Source of the DNA: Anodontia alba
Taxonomy: Eukaryota; Mollusca; Bivalvia; Lucinida; Lucinidae
Assembly: GCA_964016985.1 (NCBI GenBank)
Contig: OZ024826.1
Location: 57,535,735-57,599,734, forward strand
Direction of reading: 5' to 3'
DNA: 64,000 bases
The position numbers were made by a program, and so were the translations under genes. Of the stretch, positions 34,401 to 46,400 are shown piece by piece. How positions within the stretch are numbered: the stretch's first letter is position 1; every line of letters begins with the position of its first letter. Under the pieces are notes generated by a model, which was given only the letters and a program-made list of their open reading frames with translations, was not told the DNA's origin and did not search any database.

Positions 34401-37400
34401 TAGTAAAAAACCCCATGCGATTGCATAGAGCCTGCTAGCTGTCGCTAGCAGACTCAAAAACTATATTTATCGGTTTATCCTGTTAAATAATAGGAAACCT
34501 TAACTCCTTACTGTACTTGTCCTAAAATTTGAATGAGTCCAGTTTAGTACCTGTTGATGTGCATAAACACTGCTGGATGTGTGGTAAACACTACACTCAT
34601 CAGATGCCGCATTCTGCCATATCTTTGTTTGAAAATATGCTGGCTGAGTAGAACCAACATTAGAGGCCACATTCTGCTGCATCTTATCTGGATCTTTACA
34701 GTTTCTCAGGCATATTTTATTTACCATTACCTTAAATATTCCAATGCCTTAATGCCTTACAGTACATGTCATAATATTTGAACAATTCTATTATACCAGC
34801 TGTTTATTTGCTAAAACTGCTGGATGAGTTTCAAATAGTGTAGACCCTGATCAGATGCTGCATTTTGTAGCTTCTGATCTGGGTATATTTTGTTTGCTGA
34901 GGCCTGTTTGTCATAACATTCAGGGTAAACATGAAACTTGTAATTTTTATAACAAAAAATGCTGACCCTGATCAGACACTGGTTGCAAAAGCAGTAATGG
35001 GATCACCCTTTTGTGTATTCCTGTTCCTGTGGCTTATGAATTCTAACAACAGAAATTTATTTTTCTCTATTGTCAGCGGAGAGATATCATGAACAGATTC
35101 ACATTGAACATAACTCAACAGGTCATGGTTATGACACACTTTTTGGAAGGTTCCTGGATGAGCAGCTAACAGAAGTTTATGTTGAAGATCCTTATATACG
35201 AACAACACATCAGGTACTGTCAAACACTTTTTTAGTGGTACATAGCTCTTGATAAAGTGCTCTTTTTTTTAACTAAAATGTAACTAGAGGATCTGACTAT
35301 AGCCCGGCTGCAGCTCTATCGGAGGGGAAATACATATAGTGTTGAAATATTTTGAATTCATCCTTACCAGGAAACACCACTGTAGCACATGGTAACATGG
35401 CATCCTAAAATCTATCAAGGGATTTTAATCCATGAGTTATGGGCCCTGATTCCTGAATACATGATCCATCAACCCACTGTCCAAGCATGTACCACTTTTT
35501 CAAAGCCCCCAAGTGTGGTATAAGTTCCATCGAAGTAGGACCACAAAAATAAAAGTTATTGAGCAAAATGCATTTTAAATTTTTTGAAAACCTACCAAGG
35601 GACATAACTCCAAGAGTTATGTACCCTTGGCCCTAATTCCGGTATACACCATAATCCAGTCATTGTTCATGTTGATATGAGCTTTCAACTTTCTAACTTT
35701 CATAGTTCCTTAGAAATCTGTTATGAAAATTTTCAATTGGTAAAATTTGAAAACCTATAAAGGGACATAACTCCAGGAGTTATGGGCCCTTGGCCACCAT
35801 TCTGCCACTACGCCTTCCTTACCTTAGAGATCAAGTGTGGTATAAGTTTCATTGAAGTAGGACCACAAACATAAAGTTATTGAAAACCTACAAAGGGATA
35901 TAACTCCAAGAGTTATGGACCCTTGACCCCTATTCCGGTATACACAATACATCCAGTCATTGTCAATGTTTATACAAACTTTCAGCTTTCTAGCTTTCAT
36001 AGTTCCTGAGAAATCTGTTACCAAAATTTTCAAGAATGGCAAAATTTGAAAAGCTATGAAGGTACATAACTCCAAGAGTTATGAGCCCTTGGCCACCTTT
36101 CTGCCACTACACCTCCCTTATCTTAGAGACCAAGTATAGTATAAGTTTCATCGAAGTAGGACCACAATCATAAAAGTTATTGAGCAAAATACATTTTAAT
36201 TTTTTGAAACCCTACCAAGGGACACAACTCCAAGAGTTATGGGTCCTTGGCCACTATTCTGCGACTACACCTTACTTAGCTCAGAGACCAAGTATAAGTT
36301 ACATTGAAGTAGGACCACAAACATAAAAAGTTATTAAGCAAAATGCATTTTAATTTTGCAGTCACGGAATCACGGAATGACAGAAGGACATGGCAAATCC
36401 AGTATAGCCCCACTTTTTCAAAGTGCAGCTATAATGATATTCTTCTTACGTCTCCATGATGTAGTATGGTAAATATCCTGAAATTTTATTCACAAATTAA
36501 GGTTTAATTCTGATAAGGTGGCATATGAAAACAGTGCAGAAGGAACAGCCTGATCAGGGTCTACACTGTTTGCCATTCCACCAGGGATCATCCTAGAGCT
36601 CTCAGACAGGGAAAAGTTTTGCGACAGTTTCAGGATTTCAAGGAGAAGTTTGGGTCAAATTTCTGTATTCTCCTATATGTTCTATAAATTTTCACTTCTC
36701 CCTCTGCTCAAAGTAGGGAGAAGTCAGCCAGCTTAGGGTGACTATTTCTCCCAAATCGCCCTCTAGAATGATCCCTGTTCCACTGAGTATTTTAAAAAAA
36801 AAAAAACAGCATAAAAAGCAAACTGTACGTAAAAAATGTATAAAATTAAATATTCCAAATTTTAGGACATTTACCATACTAATGAGTGCCCACAATGTTA
36901 TGTTTTCATGGAGAAATAATAAAAATATTGATGTGGATAGCCTCTTATCTAGAGTTCTGGCAATAGCAAAAGAAATCCACACAATCTGATCATGGTCTTT
37001 GTTGTTTATAGTTGTTTACATTCTACAGTGAATATACTGCACAACAAACTGCCATCACGAAAACATGCCTATATAATTTTGACCCCCTTAAACCCCACTT
37101 TTATATTGTAAAACTGAGGGTATATAGGGGTATACATTATTTTTCTTATTTTTGCTCAAGAACATAAATTGTGGGTACTCATTAGAACTGCATTGCTGAG
37201 GCAGTTCTAACAAGTACCCACAGTCTATATTTTGAGCAGAAATATGAAAAATATCAGTTTTTTATCTGAAAATTTTCAGTTTTTGGAGGTGAAATTTTCT
37301 ACATATTTGAATAGGTGTGTTTCCATAATGTACCTTAAACAGTTTGATCCAGGTCTAAATCATTTGGTCAAGCATGTTTGCCGTAATATTTTAGGCAAAT

Positions 37401-40400
37401 ACAGTTCATTTTATTATTATCACACCCTGTTTTACAGTTTGGTAGATATATTTACCTTTACCATACTATGGGTGAATTCAGCAGATGACAAACTGATGAT
37501 ATTTATCTTTATTTTTTCTAAAAAGAGATCTGACACTGTATGCAAATTGTCTCCTATGGAGACACTTTGCATGAAGTGTCAGATCCTACATGTATTTATT
37601 AGGCAAAACTAAGAAAAATATTTCAAAATGTTGTCTGCTGAAATTTTTACCTAGCATGGTCATTTTATCAATGGCCTGTGTTTTTATGCCCTGCCACAAA
37701 ATGTGGATAGGGTATTATGTTATACCCTCCAAACTTTTGAGTTTGTTTCCGTCCATCTGTCTGGATTGGTCGTCTGTCAGCGCTTCCATCATTAGTGTCC
37801 ACTCCATAACTCTGATACCATCTGAGATATTTTCACGAAACTTCACACAAATATAAAGCACTATGTATCGATGTGAAGAACACATGAATCGTAACTCTGG
37901 TTTGCTTACTTTTGAAGTGAAGAACACATGAATCGTAACTCTGGTTTGCTTACTTTTGAAGTTATTGCCCTTTGAACATAGAACATAGCCATTTCTACCA
38001 TGTACTCGTGTCCACTCGTAAATTGAAACAGTTCGAGATATTATTATGAAATTCCTCACAAATGTAAAGCACAATGAGATAACATGCAGAACACAAAATC
38101 TGTAATTCTGGTTAACCTACTTTTGGTGTTGCGGCCCTTTGAACATAGTCGACATTAAAAATAGCCATTTCTACTATTTACTCATGCCCACTCAATATTT
38201 TCACGAACTTTCACAAATTTAAAGTAGAACACATGAACTGTAACTCTGGTTTGCCTACTTTTGGAGTTATTGTTCTTTGAACAGTGAACATAGCCATTTC
38301 TACCAAGTACTCGTGTCTGCTCTGTAAGTTAAAAACTGTTTGTGATATTATAATTTCTCATAAATGTAAAGCACCATGAGACAAGGTGCAGCACAAAAAA
38401 TGTAAGTCTGGTTAACCTACTTTTGGAGTTGCGGCCCATTGAATGTAGTAGATATTGAAAATAGCCATTTCTGCTATGTAAACATGTAAACATTTCTAAT
38501 ATGTAAAAAAGGAAACAATTACTTTGAACATTTAAATCAAAATTAACACATCTACATACATCAATGTTGATAATATTTAGGAAAGACTAATTGCCTTTGG
38601 TTTCATTTCTGACAGCTATGCCACTTGCTTGATAAGTGTAGTGGCAGGGCATGGTGCAGTGCTTGCAGCACTTTTATTTGCTTAAGAGGACTGGATACTT
38701 GGCAGATTCCCATCTGCCTACTCTGGTTTTAGAAGGGAGGCAAATTTGTGTAATCCTGCTTGTTTCCAGGCACAACAAGCCCCTGCTAAAAGCAGTTTCT
38801 TCTGTAGACAAAAACAATTTGTTCCCATGAGGTATACAATAAAAGATCTTGAAGATGGCTTTAAAACTTATTAAAATGCAACTACTCCCTTGTAGTTTTT
38901 CTGCTGACTATTCCAAGGCAGTGGCTGTCTCTGTTCCTCTTTGTTAGTATGTTTATTATTACAATTGTAGTGTTTTAGATTGTCATGATTTGCTCCCCGT
39001 CTTTTTCTTTTGGGGAGGGCTGTTCTTTGTGATTATGGCCCTTTTGGGGAAACTTCATTTATCTTTTTGAAAGGGTTTCACTTGCATGCAATCCCTATGT
39101 CACCCCTAGGTTTCACCCCAGTCTACTCCAGCTCCACTCATTAATGATCAGTCTTAAACATAGCAGGTTTATTGTCATATCAAAGCTACTGATAAGAATT
39201 TTAACTTGTCTGGCCCAGACAACATGACATTGTACACTTCAGTCAAATCGTACACTCAAGTATGTCTGTATGGTAAATACAGGTTAATGCTCTCTTGAGT
39301 TTAAAAGACAGGAAATAATTCCTTAGAGATTTGCGAATCCGATAAACAAATGAGTGCATAGCAAGAGTTGTTTGTTTTTAAGATTTGCAAGTCTCGAGGG
39401 AACTATTTCATGTATTTTAAACTCAGTGTATATATATTACATACCATAAAAAGGATCTTTTTTCTTTGGATTCTGTTTTAGCTCTTTCAAATGATGTCAG
39501 TTTAATAAGTTTTGTGACATTATGTCATCTACACTCGTCACGTGGTGTGATATTGTTCTAAAGGAAATATTTCCTCCTGTGAATTTTTATAGCTCTTGAT
39601 AAGGTGCTTTCTTCAACCTAAAAGTATTGATATTTTTCTTATTTCTCCACAAAAACATATGTTGTGGGTACTTATTAGAAGGGCCTCGCCGAGGCACTTC
39701 TAATGAGTATCACAACATATGTTTTCATATAGAAATAAGAAAATTATTTACCTGATACCCACTCTTATCTAGACCTATGATTTTGAATTATATTTCCCAC
39801 AGAAATGACTAAAAATAGCTTCAAGTGTGTAACATAATTAACTCCATTCAGACTGGTGTGTTTGTCCTCTAGCTCTTTTGGATACCTCTACTGTAAATTC
39901 TTTGTAAATATCAACATGATTCAAACAGCAAGGTTTAATTTCAGACATATTTAATTGATTATAAGTTGTAATGGCTATGTTTAAAGTAAGACCACATAAA
40001 AAGTGTGTACTTTACAGTAACAGAATTTGACTGTATAAAGAAATCGGGCTAAGAATAATCTGTGACATTTTTTTCTCTGTTACTAACCTTAAGAGCCTTT
40101 TACGCAATGCAATCTATATGGGAAATCAAGGTTAATGGGCAGCAACAGAGTGTTTGGTTCCTGAAGCAGTCTGAAGGCCACTAAACGCAAAGCACAAAAA
40201 GCTCGAATAACATCTTCTGTTTTCTTGTTTCCAACTCATTCACTGGCAACTGGGTGCAGACAAAATGGGAATAGCCCTGGCTTATGTACAGTTGTTATCG
40301 ATTTACATGATAAAAATGCATTATAGAACTTTTCAGCTTTAGTCCCTTAGCTTCTGATATAACATTTAAGGGGAATGGAGACTTTCGGGGGATGCAACTA

Positions 40401-43400
40401 TATCAAAATTGTTGTATCTCCCTTTGCTTTGTGAAAGATGTAATGGTTATTGTTATGTAATTCAAATTTTATAATGTAATGAGACATTTAATTAACTACA
40501 TGTATATTAGGCTATAATTGACCTCAGGTCTGCATATCCCAAAAAGGGATCATATGTGCAGATTGATCTAAGCCTTACGATGTTCATGTTGTAAGATCCT
40601 TGTATGAGACAGGGTATGAATAGGTAATACTGGGTAAGAGGTAATTGTTACATCATTACGAAAACAAGCCTATTCAAATATACTAAAAATTTTAGCACAA
40701 AAAAAATGAAAAATTTCAGTAAAAAATTTGGATATTTTTCAAATTTCTGCTCAAAACATAGATTGTGGGTACTCATTAGAACTGCCTCGATGAGGCAGTT
40801 CTAACGAGTACCCACACGAGTACCCACAATGTATGTTTTAGAGCAGGAATAAGAACAATAATGTTTACCTCTGTTAACCCCAGTTTTACTATATAAAAGT
40901 GGGGTTTAAGGGGGTAAACATTATATAGACATGTTTTCGTGATTTTTTGCTTTTTGTTTCTAGGATATAGAAGTTTGATTAAGACATGTGTCTTACAGTA
41001 TGATGAGAAATATATTATTGAAACAGATACAGATATACAATGTGTGATCTGAACATAAAATTATGGCAGTGAAATCATACATTTTGGGATCTTACCATTG
41101 CAGATGTACAACTTCTTAAGATTCTGTGAACTGATTGTGAAATCGAAAGCTCCTGTGAAGTGTATAAAGCTGACTACAGGACAAGATGATGTAAGTTCTT
41201 TGTAGTTCATTATTGTGAATTCAAAAGCTCCTGTGAAGTGTATTAAGCTGACTACAGGACATAATGAAGTGACTACAGGACAAGATGAAGTAAGTTCTTT
41301 GTAGTTAATTATTGTGAAATTGAAAGCTCCTGTGATGTGTATTAAGCTGACTACAGGGCAAGATATGATGCAAGTTCTTTATAGTTCAGTCTTGTAAAAT
41401 TGAAAGTTCCAGTGAAGTGTATTAAGCTGACTACAGGAGAAGGTGACATAAGTTCTTTGTAGTTCATTATTGTGAAATCAAAAGCTCCTGTGATGTGTAT
41501 TAAGCAGACTACAGGACAAGAAATATAAGTTCTTTGTAGGTCAGTATTGTGAAATCGTAAGCTCCTGTGATGTGTATTAAGCTGACTAAAGGAGCGGCTG
41601 ATGTAAATTCTTTGTAATTCATTATTGTGAAATTTAAAGCTCCTTTGAAATGAATTAAGCTGGATATAGGACTACGAGGGCGTGTCAATAAATAACCAGC
41701 CTATCCCATTTCCGATGGACCGATATGGTCACGATTTTCATGCTTTGTTTCAATATATGTTTTATACATGGGTACAAAATTGCACACGTGTCGAGTCATT
41801 CTTTAATAAGATATTGAATGTCAAACATGGCTAGTGATGCAAAGGCATGCTTTTCATCTAAAGTTGAGTATCGTGCTGTAATTCGGTACTTGTCTTTAAA
41901 AGTAAAACAGGCAAGGAAATACACGACGAGTTAGCCGATGTTTATGGGTCTTCTGCACCATCTTATGCTCAGGTTAAATTCTGGGTAGGGGAATTCAAAC
42001 GCGGTAGAATGTCTTTAGAAGATGATGCCAGGTCTGGACGCCCACTGGATGCCTCCGACGAAGAAATGTGTAAGAAAGTTCGGGATCTGGTATACTCTGA
42101 TAGGTGAATTCAGGTGGACGAAATAGCGCAGGCATTTCACATGGTAGCATTTCAACAATCTTACATGATCGTTCAGGTATGCGCATCTAACAGACCGTTG
42201 GGTCCCCAAATCCCTTAGCGATGAGCAAATGGCAACCAGAGCATCAGTATGCAGCGCCTTGTTGAAGTGTTTTAGGTCCAAAGACGATTTTCTTTTGCGT
42301 CTGGTGACTGTTGATGAGACTTGGGTTCATTATTATGAGCCAGAGAATAAAGCTCAGAGTCATCAGTGGGTAGGGCCTGGGTCCCCTAGGCCAAAGAAGT
42401 TCAAAACGCAACCATCTGCTGGCAAGGTGATGGCCACAGTATTTTGGGACGCAAAAGGCGTTATTATGTTGGACTTTTTACCCAAGAGAAGTACAATAAC
42501 TGGAGTGTACTGTGCAAACTTGTTAGACCAGCTGAGAACCGCCATCCGTGAAAAACGCCGAGGTAAACTCTCTAAAGGTGTTTTGCTGCAACAGGACAAT
42601 GCGAGAGTCCACACTTGCAAAGTTGCAATGGATGCTGTAGAGTGAAATGGGTATGAATTAATACCACATCCTGCCTATTTGCCTGACGTAGCTGCTAGCG
42701 ACTTCTTCCTATTCCCAAACTTGAAAAAGGATATCCGTGGACTTCATTTCCAGTCTGATGAAGAAGTCGTGACGGCAGTTGAGGAGTGGGTCAATGGAAA
42801 GGATCCTGACTTTTTCAGTTCTGGGCTGATGGCACTTGAACACCATTGGTCTAAGTGCATCACACTAGAGGGCAATTACATCGAAAAAGAAGAGGTGGAT
42901 ATAAGTTAGGCTGGTTACTTATTTACTCACCCTCGTAGATGACATAAGTATTTTGTTAGGTCATCGTTAATGCTGTTTATAGTAACTTTGGTAACTATGT
43001 TGAAGTTAAGGTTTTTACAATGTTCCTTTATTTCTATTCATTTTCTGAATGTATATACTCTTTATTACAGGGATTTTTTTTTGTAAATAAAAGAATTCAT
43101 TTATTACTTTGGTCATCAATGCTTAGCATTCTGGTGAAAATTTTCAACAGACAACATAGTGAATTTTTTCCCTAAAACAAGTTTTGATATTTCATCCAAT
43201 TGTCTCCAGTGGAGAGAGTTTGCATGGAATGTCAAATCCTGTTTCCAGAGCAAAATAAGAAAAAAATATCATCAATATGCTGAATTCACCCATGGAGTGG
43301 TAAAGGTTAAAATACAGACTTGTCTTTTTTCTGTGGAACAATATGTGCTATTTTGTAAAAGAAGTAATCAGCTTTATAACTTTTTGTTTCAAACTCACAG

Positions 43401-46400
43401 TAAGATTTATGAATAGTTGTGCTGTAACAATGAGTAGAAATATTCTGTATTACATTTGAATAGTGCAAGCCAATTATACTCTCATCACGAAAACATGCCT
43501 ATATAATTTTGACCCCCTTAAGCCCCACTTTTATATAGTAAAACTGGGGTTTACAGGGGTATACATTATTTTTCTTATTTCTGCTCAAAACATAGATTGT
43601 GGTACTCGTTAGAACTGCCTCGGTGAGGCAGTTCTAACGAGTACCCACAATCTATGTTTTGAGCAGAAATATGAAAAATATCAAAAAAATTTATCTGAAA
43701 ATTTTCATTTTTTGGTGGTAAAATTTTCAGTATATTTGAATAGGCATGTTTTCGTAATGATTCTGTCTACTAAACAACTCTTAATGAATAGCCTGGACTT
43801 AGACCAGCCTATATATATGTATGCATTATGTTTTGTTGAATACATTTGGTATAAGCTACATCAGGATTGTCACTAGAATTTTAAAAGTGGGAGGCCAGAA
43901 TTCTTACTCTGCACAAAGAAATACATTTTCATTTTTCATCATAGCTTCAAATAAGAAAGGGTACCAGCATAATATTTTTCTTATTTCTCCATGACAACAG
44001 GCACTTCTAATGCATACCACAACATATGTTCTTATAGAGGAATAAGAAAATTATCAGCACTTTTCAGATGGAAAGTGCACCTTATCTGGAACTGTGTTTT
44101 CATGACACATTTGCCATGTTATTTTGCAGTGTTCCTGGCGAAGGTCTGAAGCAATATTTCAAGCAGTATGATTAAAGTTAGGTATTTATTGATTGTGTGT
44201 GACAGTGAGTTATTTATTCATCATGACTTTTTACTATACCCAGATACAAAATCAACTTCAATAGTTTTCAGCAAGCTACTTCATTTACCAATCAATTTCA
44301 CCATAATAACCTCAAGTATTGGAACAGATAGACCTTTGCAAACAGTGTAGACCCACAGAACGCAACATCTGATCAGGGTCTACACTGTTTGCCATACATA
44401 AAGCAATATTTTAGACACATCAAGAGGTAGTAGAATGGAATATTTCAAATTTTAGGACAATTAATATGGTAAGTAGATAAGGTGTCCCACTACTTAGGGT
44501 ACATACGGTATAATACTTGATTTGGTCCTGACCGGTGAAATATATATCAGCCCATGCTTGCTTTATTTTCTTTATTAGAACCAAGATCAGCAAAGACATC
44601 AGACGAGTAAACTTGGGGAGCTTCAGACCAGTCTACGTCAGTATAATATATCTCTAGAAGTAAGCTACTCACAGACATTGCATGATAGAGAAATCAGGTA
44701 ACAGAACTTCTTTTGGGCCAAATGTTTGAAAGCATCATTAGTTTAACGGAATCACTAATTTGATCTGATGATAAATATTGGAGTACAAAAACTTTCAGTA
44801 CACTGGTAATTTTTATGAAAAGAAATGTACCTTTTTCAATAAATACAAAGTATAATGGAAATTGTAAAAAAAGTTTGCTTAAACATATTAAATAAAAATA
44901 TTGACTTAACAAATTCATTAAGCTTTAAGTGTATTGCTGCTTTGGTTGTCTGGGCCAAGATGGTGTCTGATAGTTGTCAAATTTTTAAGCAGTTGTCAGT
45001 TGTTCAGCTTTTGTCAGATTTTCAGCTTTCTCAGAAGGGTGATGTTTGATGCTGGTAAAACCAAGTTTAAGCATCACTCCACCGCCGCAACAGCTATGTG
45101 GTTGACTCTTCCAAGGCAGTATTTCTATTGCAGTTTCATTTCATTCGTTCTGTTCCCAATGAAGTACCATTTTATGTCCACCATGAAAACATGCCTATAT
45201 AATTTTGATCCCCTTAAATCCCACTTTTATCTTGTAAAACTTGGGGTTTACAGGGATATACATTATTTTTCTTATTTTTGCTCGAAAACATAAATTGTGG
45301 TACTCATTAGAACTGCCTCGCTGCGGCAGTTCTAACCAGTACACACAGTCTATGTTTTGAGCAGAAATATGAAAAATATCAGCGTTTTTTATCTAAAAAT
45401 GATGTTGGATGGGAATACCAAGTTTAAGCATCACTCCACCGCCGCAACCGCTATGTGGTTGACTCTTCCAAGGCAGTATTTCTATCGCAGTTTCATTTCA
45501 TTCGTTCTGTTCCCAATGAAGTACTATTTTATGTCCACCATGAAAACATGCCTATATAATTTTGATCCCCTTAAATCCCACTTTTATCTTGTAAAACTTG
45601 GGGTTTACAGGGGTATACATTATTTTTCTTATTTTTGCTCGAAAACATAAATTGTGGTACTCATTAGAACTGCCTCGCTGCGGCAGTTCTAACCAGTACA
45701 CACAGTCTATATTTTGAGCAGAAATATGAAAAATATCAGAGTTTTTTATCTAAAAATTTTCATTGTTCGGAGGTGAAATTTTCTATATATTTGAATAGGC
45801 GTGTTTCCATAGTGGTACTGTGTTATTCAACCCTATTCCGATGTCTTGAGAGGACTGTGCTCTATGATTGTGGCCTTTCCTGGGTATCTCCATATTTACT
45901 TTTTGCCATTTGTATGACCACATCAGAGAGGCTTGATCAGTATCAGATATTTATGCACATCCTTTTGTGCGCTGAAATGGATTTTTAAGCCCCCACTCCC
46001 CCCCCCCCCCCCCCCACCACCACCACACACACACACCCACCACCATACACTCCCACCAGTACTTTTCCTACTGACAGTTCCTTTGCTGCAGTTCTTCTTT
46101 GTTTGTTTGTTTCCCAGTCAACCCAATGGGGTCATGTTGAGTGTGGTCAGTTTGCCTAGCCACACTTTTACTGGGCAGGCTTAGTCCTCTAAGTGGTTAA
46201 CCAGTATTGGGCACATTCTTTCGCCAGAAACTGGCAACTGCCCTTCTTGAATCAGCGTAAAGGAGAGAATGACCATAGAAAATAGTTCATGATCAAATCT
46301 GTGAAAGAAAATTGCGGACCCAGGGGTGGGAGTGTTGAACCCGCAACCTCCTGATCACCAGTTGGACATGCATTCAACTTAGCCACTGAGGCCGGCTGCT

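Larger units (their letters stand above)
16725..35076. other. MITD1 intron 2, 18.4 kb of repeats
   Basis: Apart from the elements listed separately, 23140-24890 is AT-rich DNA with no exon or clear repeat structure, and 33000-34800 is likewise mostly unique AT-rich sequence. A G run lies at 17012-17034, flanked by an exact-looking 80-base duplication (AACTCTGTTAAGATTCCTTT on both sides, from 16944 and 17045). Confidence 0.6.
38661..41103. other. MITD1 intron 3: foldbacks, no exon
   Basis: It contains a foldback at 39290-39425 (TGAGTTTAAAAGACAGGAAA against its complement), the CATATGTTGTGGGTAC hairpin at 39631-39748 and MITE copy 4 at 40654-40943. The rest is unremarkable. Confidence 0.6.
41134..42960 (+). 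repeat. 78-bp tandem array of the MITD1 exon 4 end plus splice donor, seven copies
   Basis: Copies start at 41134 (the exon itself), 41212, 41311, 41391, 41469, 41546 and 41624. Each repeats ATTGTGAAAT..AAAGCTCC, TGTGAAGTGTATTAAGCTGA, CTACAGGACAAG and (G/A)TAAGTTCTTTGTAG. Five of the six periods are 77-80 bp; copy 2 is 99 bp through an internal 20-base duplication. The splice-site words are GTAAGT, GTAAGT, GCAAGT, ATAAGT, ATAAGT, GTAAAT and ATAAGT. The seventh copy is split by the mariner at 41675-42935 and finishes at about 42960. Confidence 0.9.

Noticed and set aside
36692..36982. Open frame of 96 codons on the minus strand
   Set aside because: It lies over a short TIR element and poly-A tract, with no recognisable domain.
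41212..41674. Extra coding exons of MITD1
   Set aside because: The copies lack an acceptor and the first part of exon 4. Reading on from exon 4 meets TAG at 41203, and the six-exon model already gives the full family length.
44934..45650. Two similar open frames containing [19 protein letters not shown] peptide
   Set aside because: The similarity comes from the 360-bp tandem duplication, and both frames run into a MITE hairpin. This is not a gene pair.
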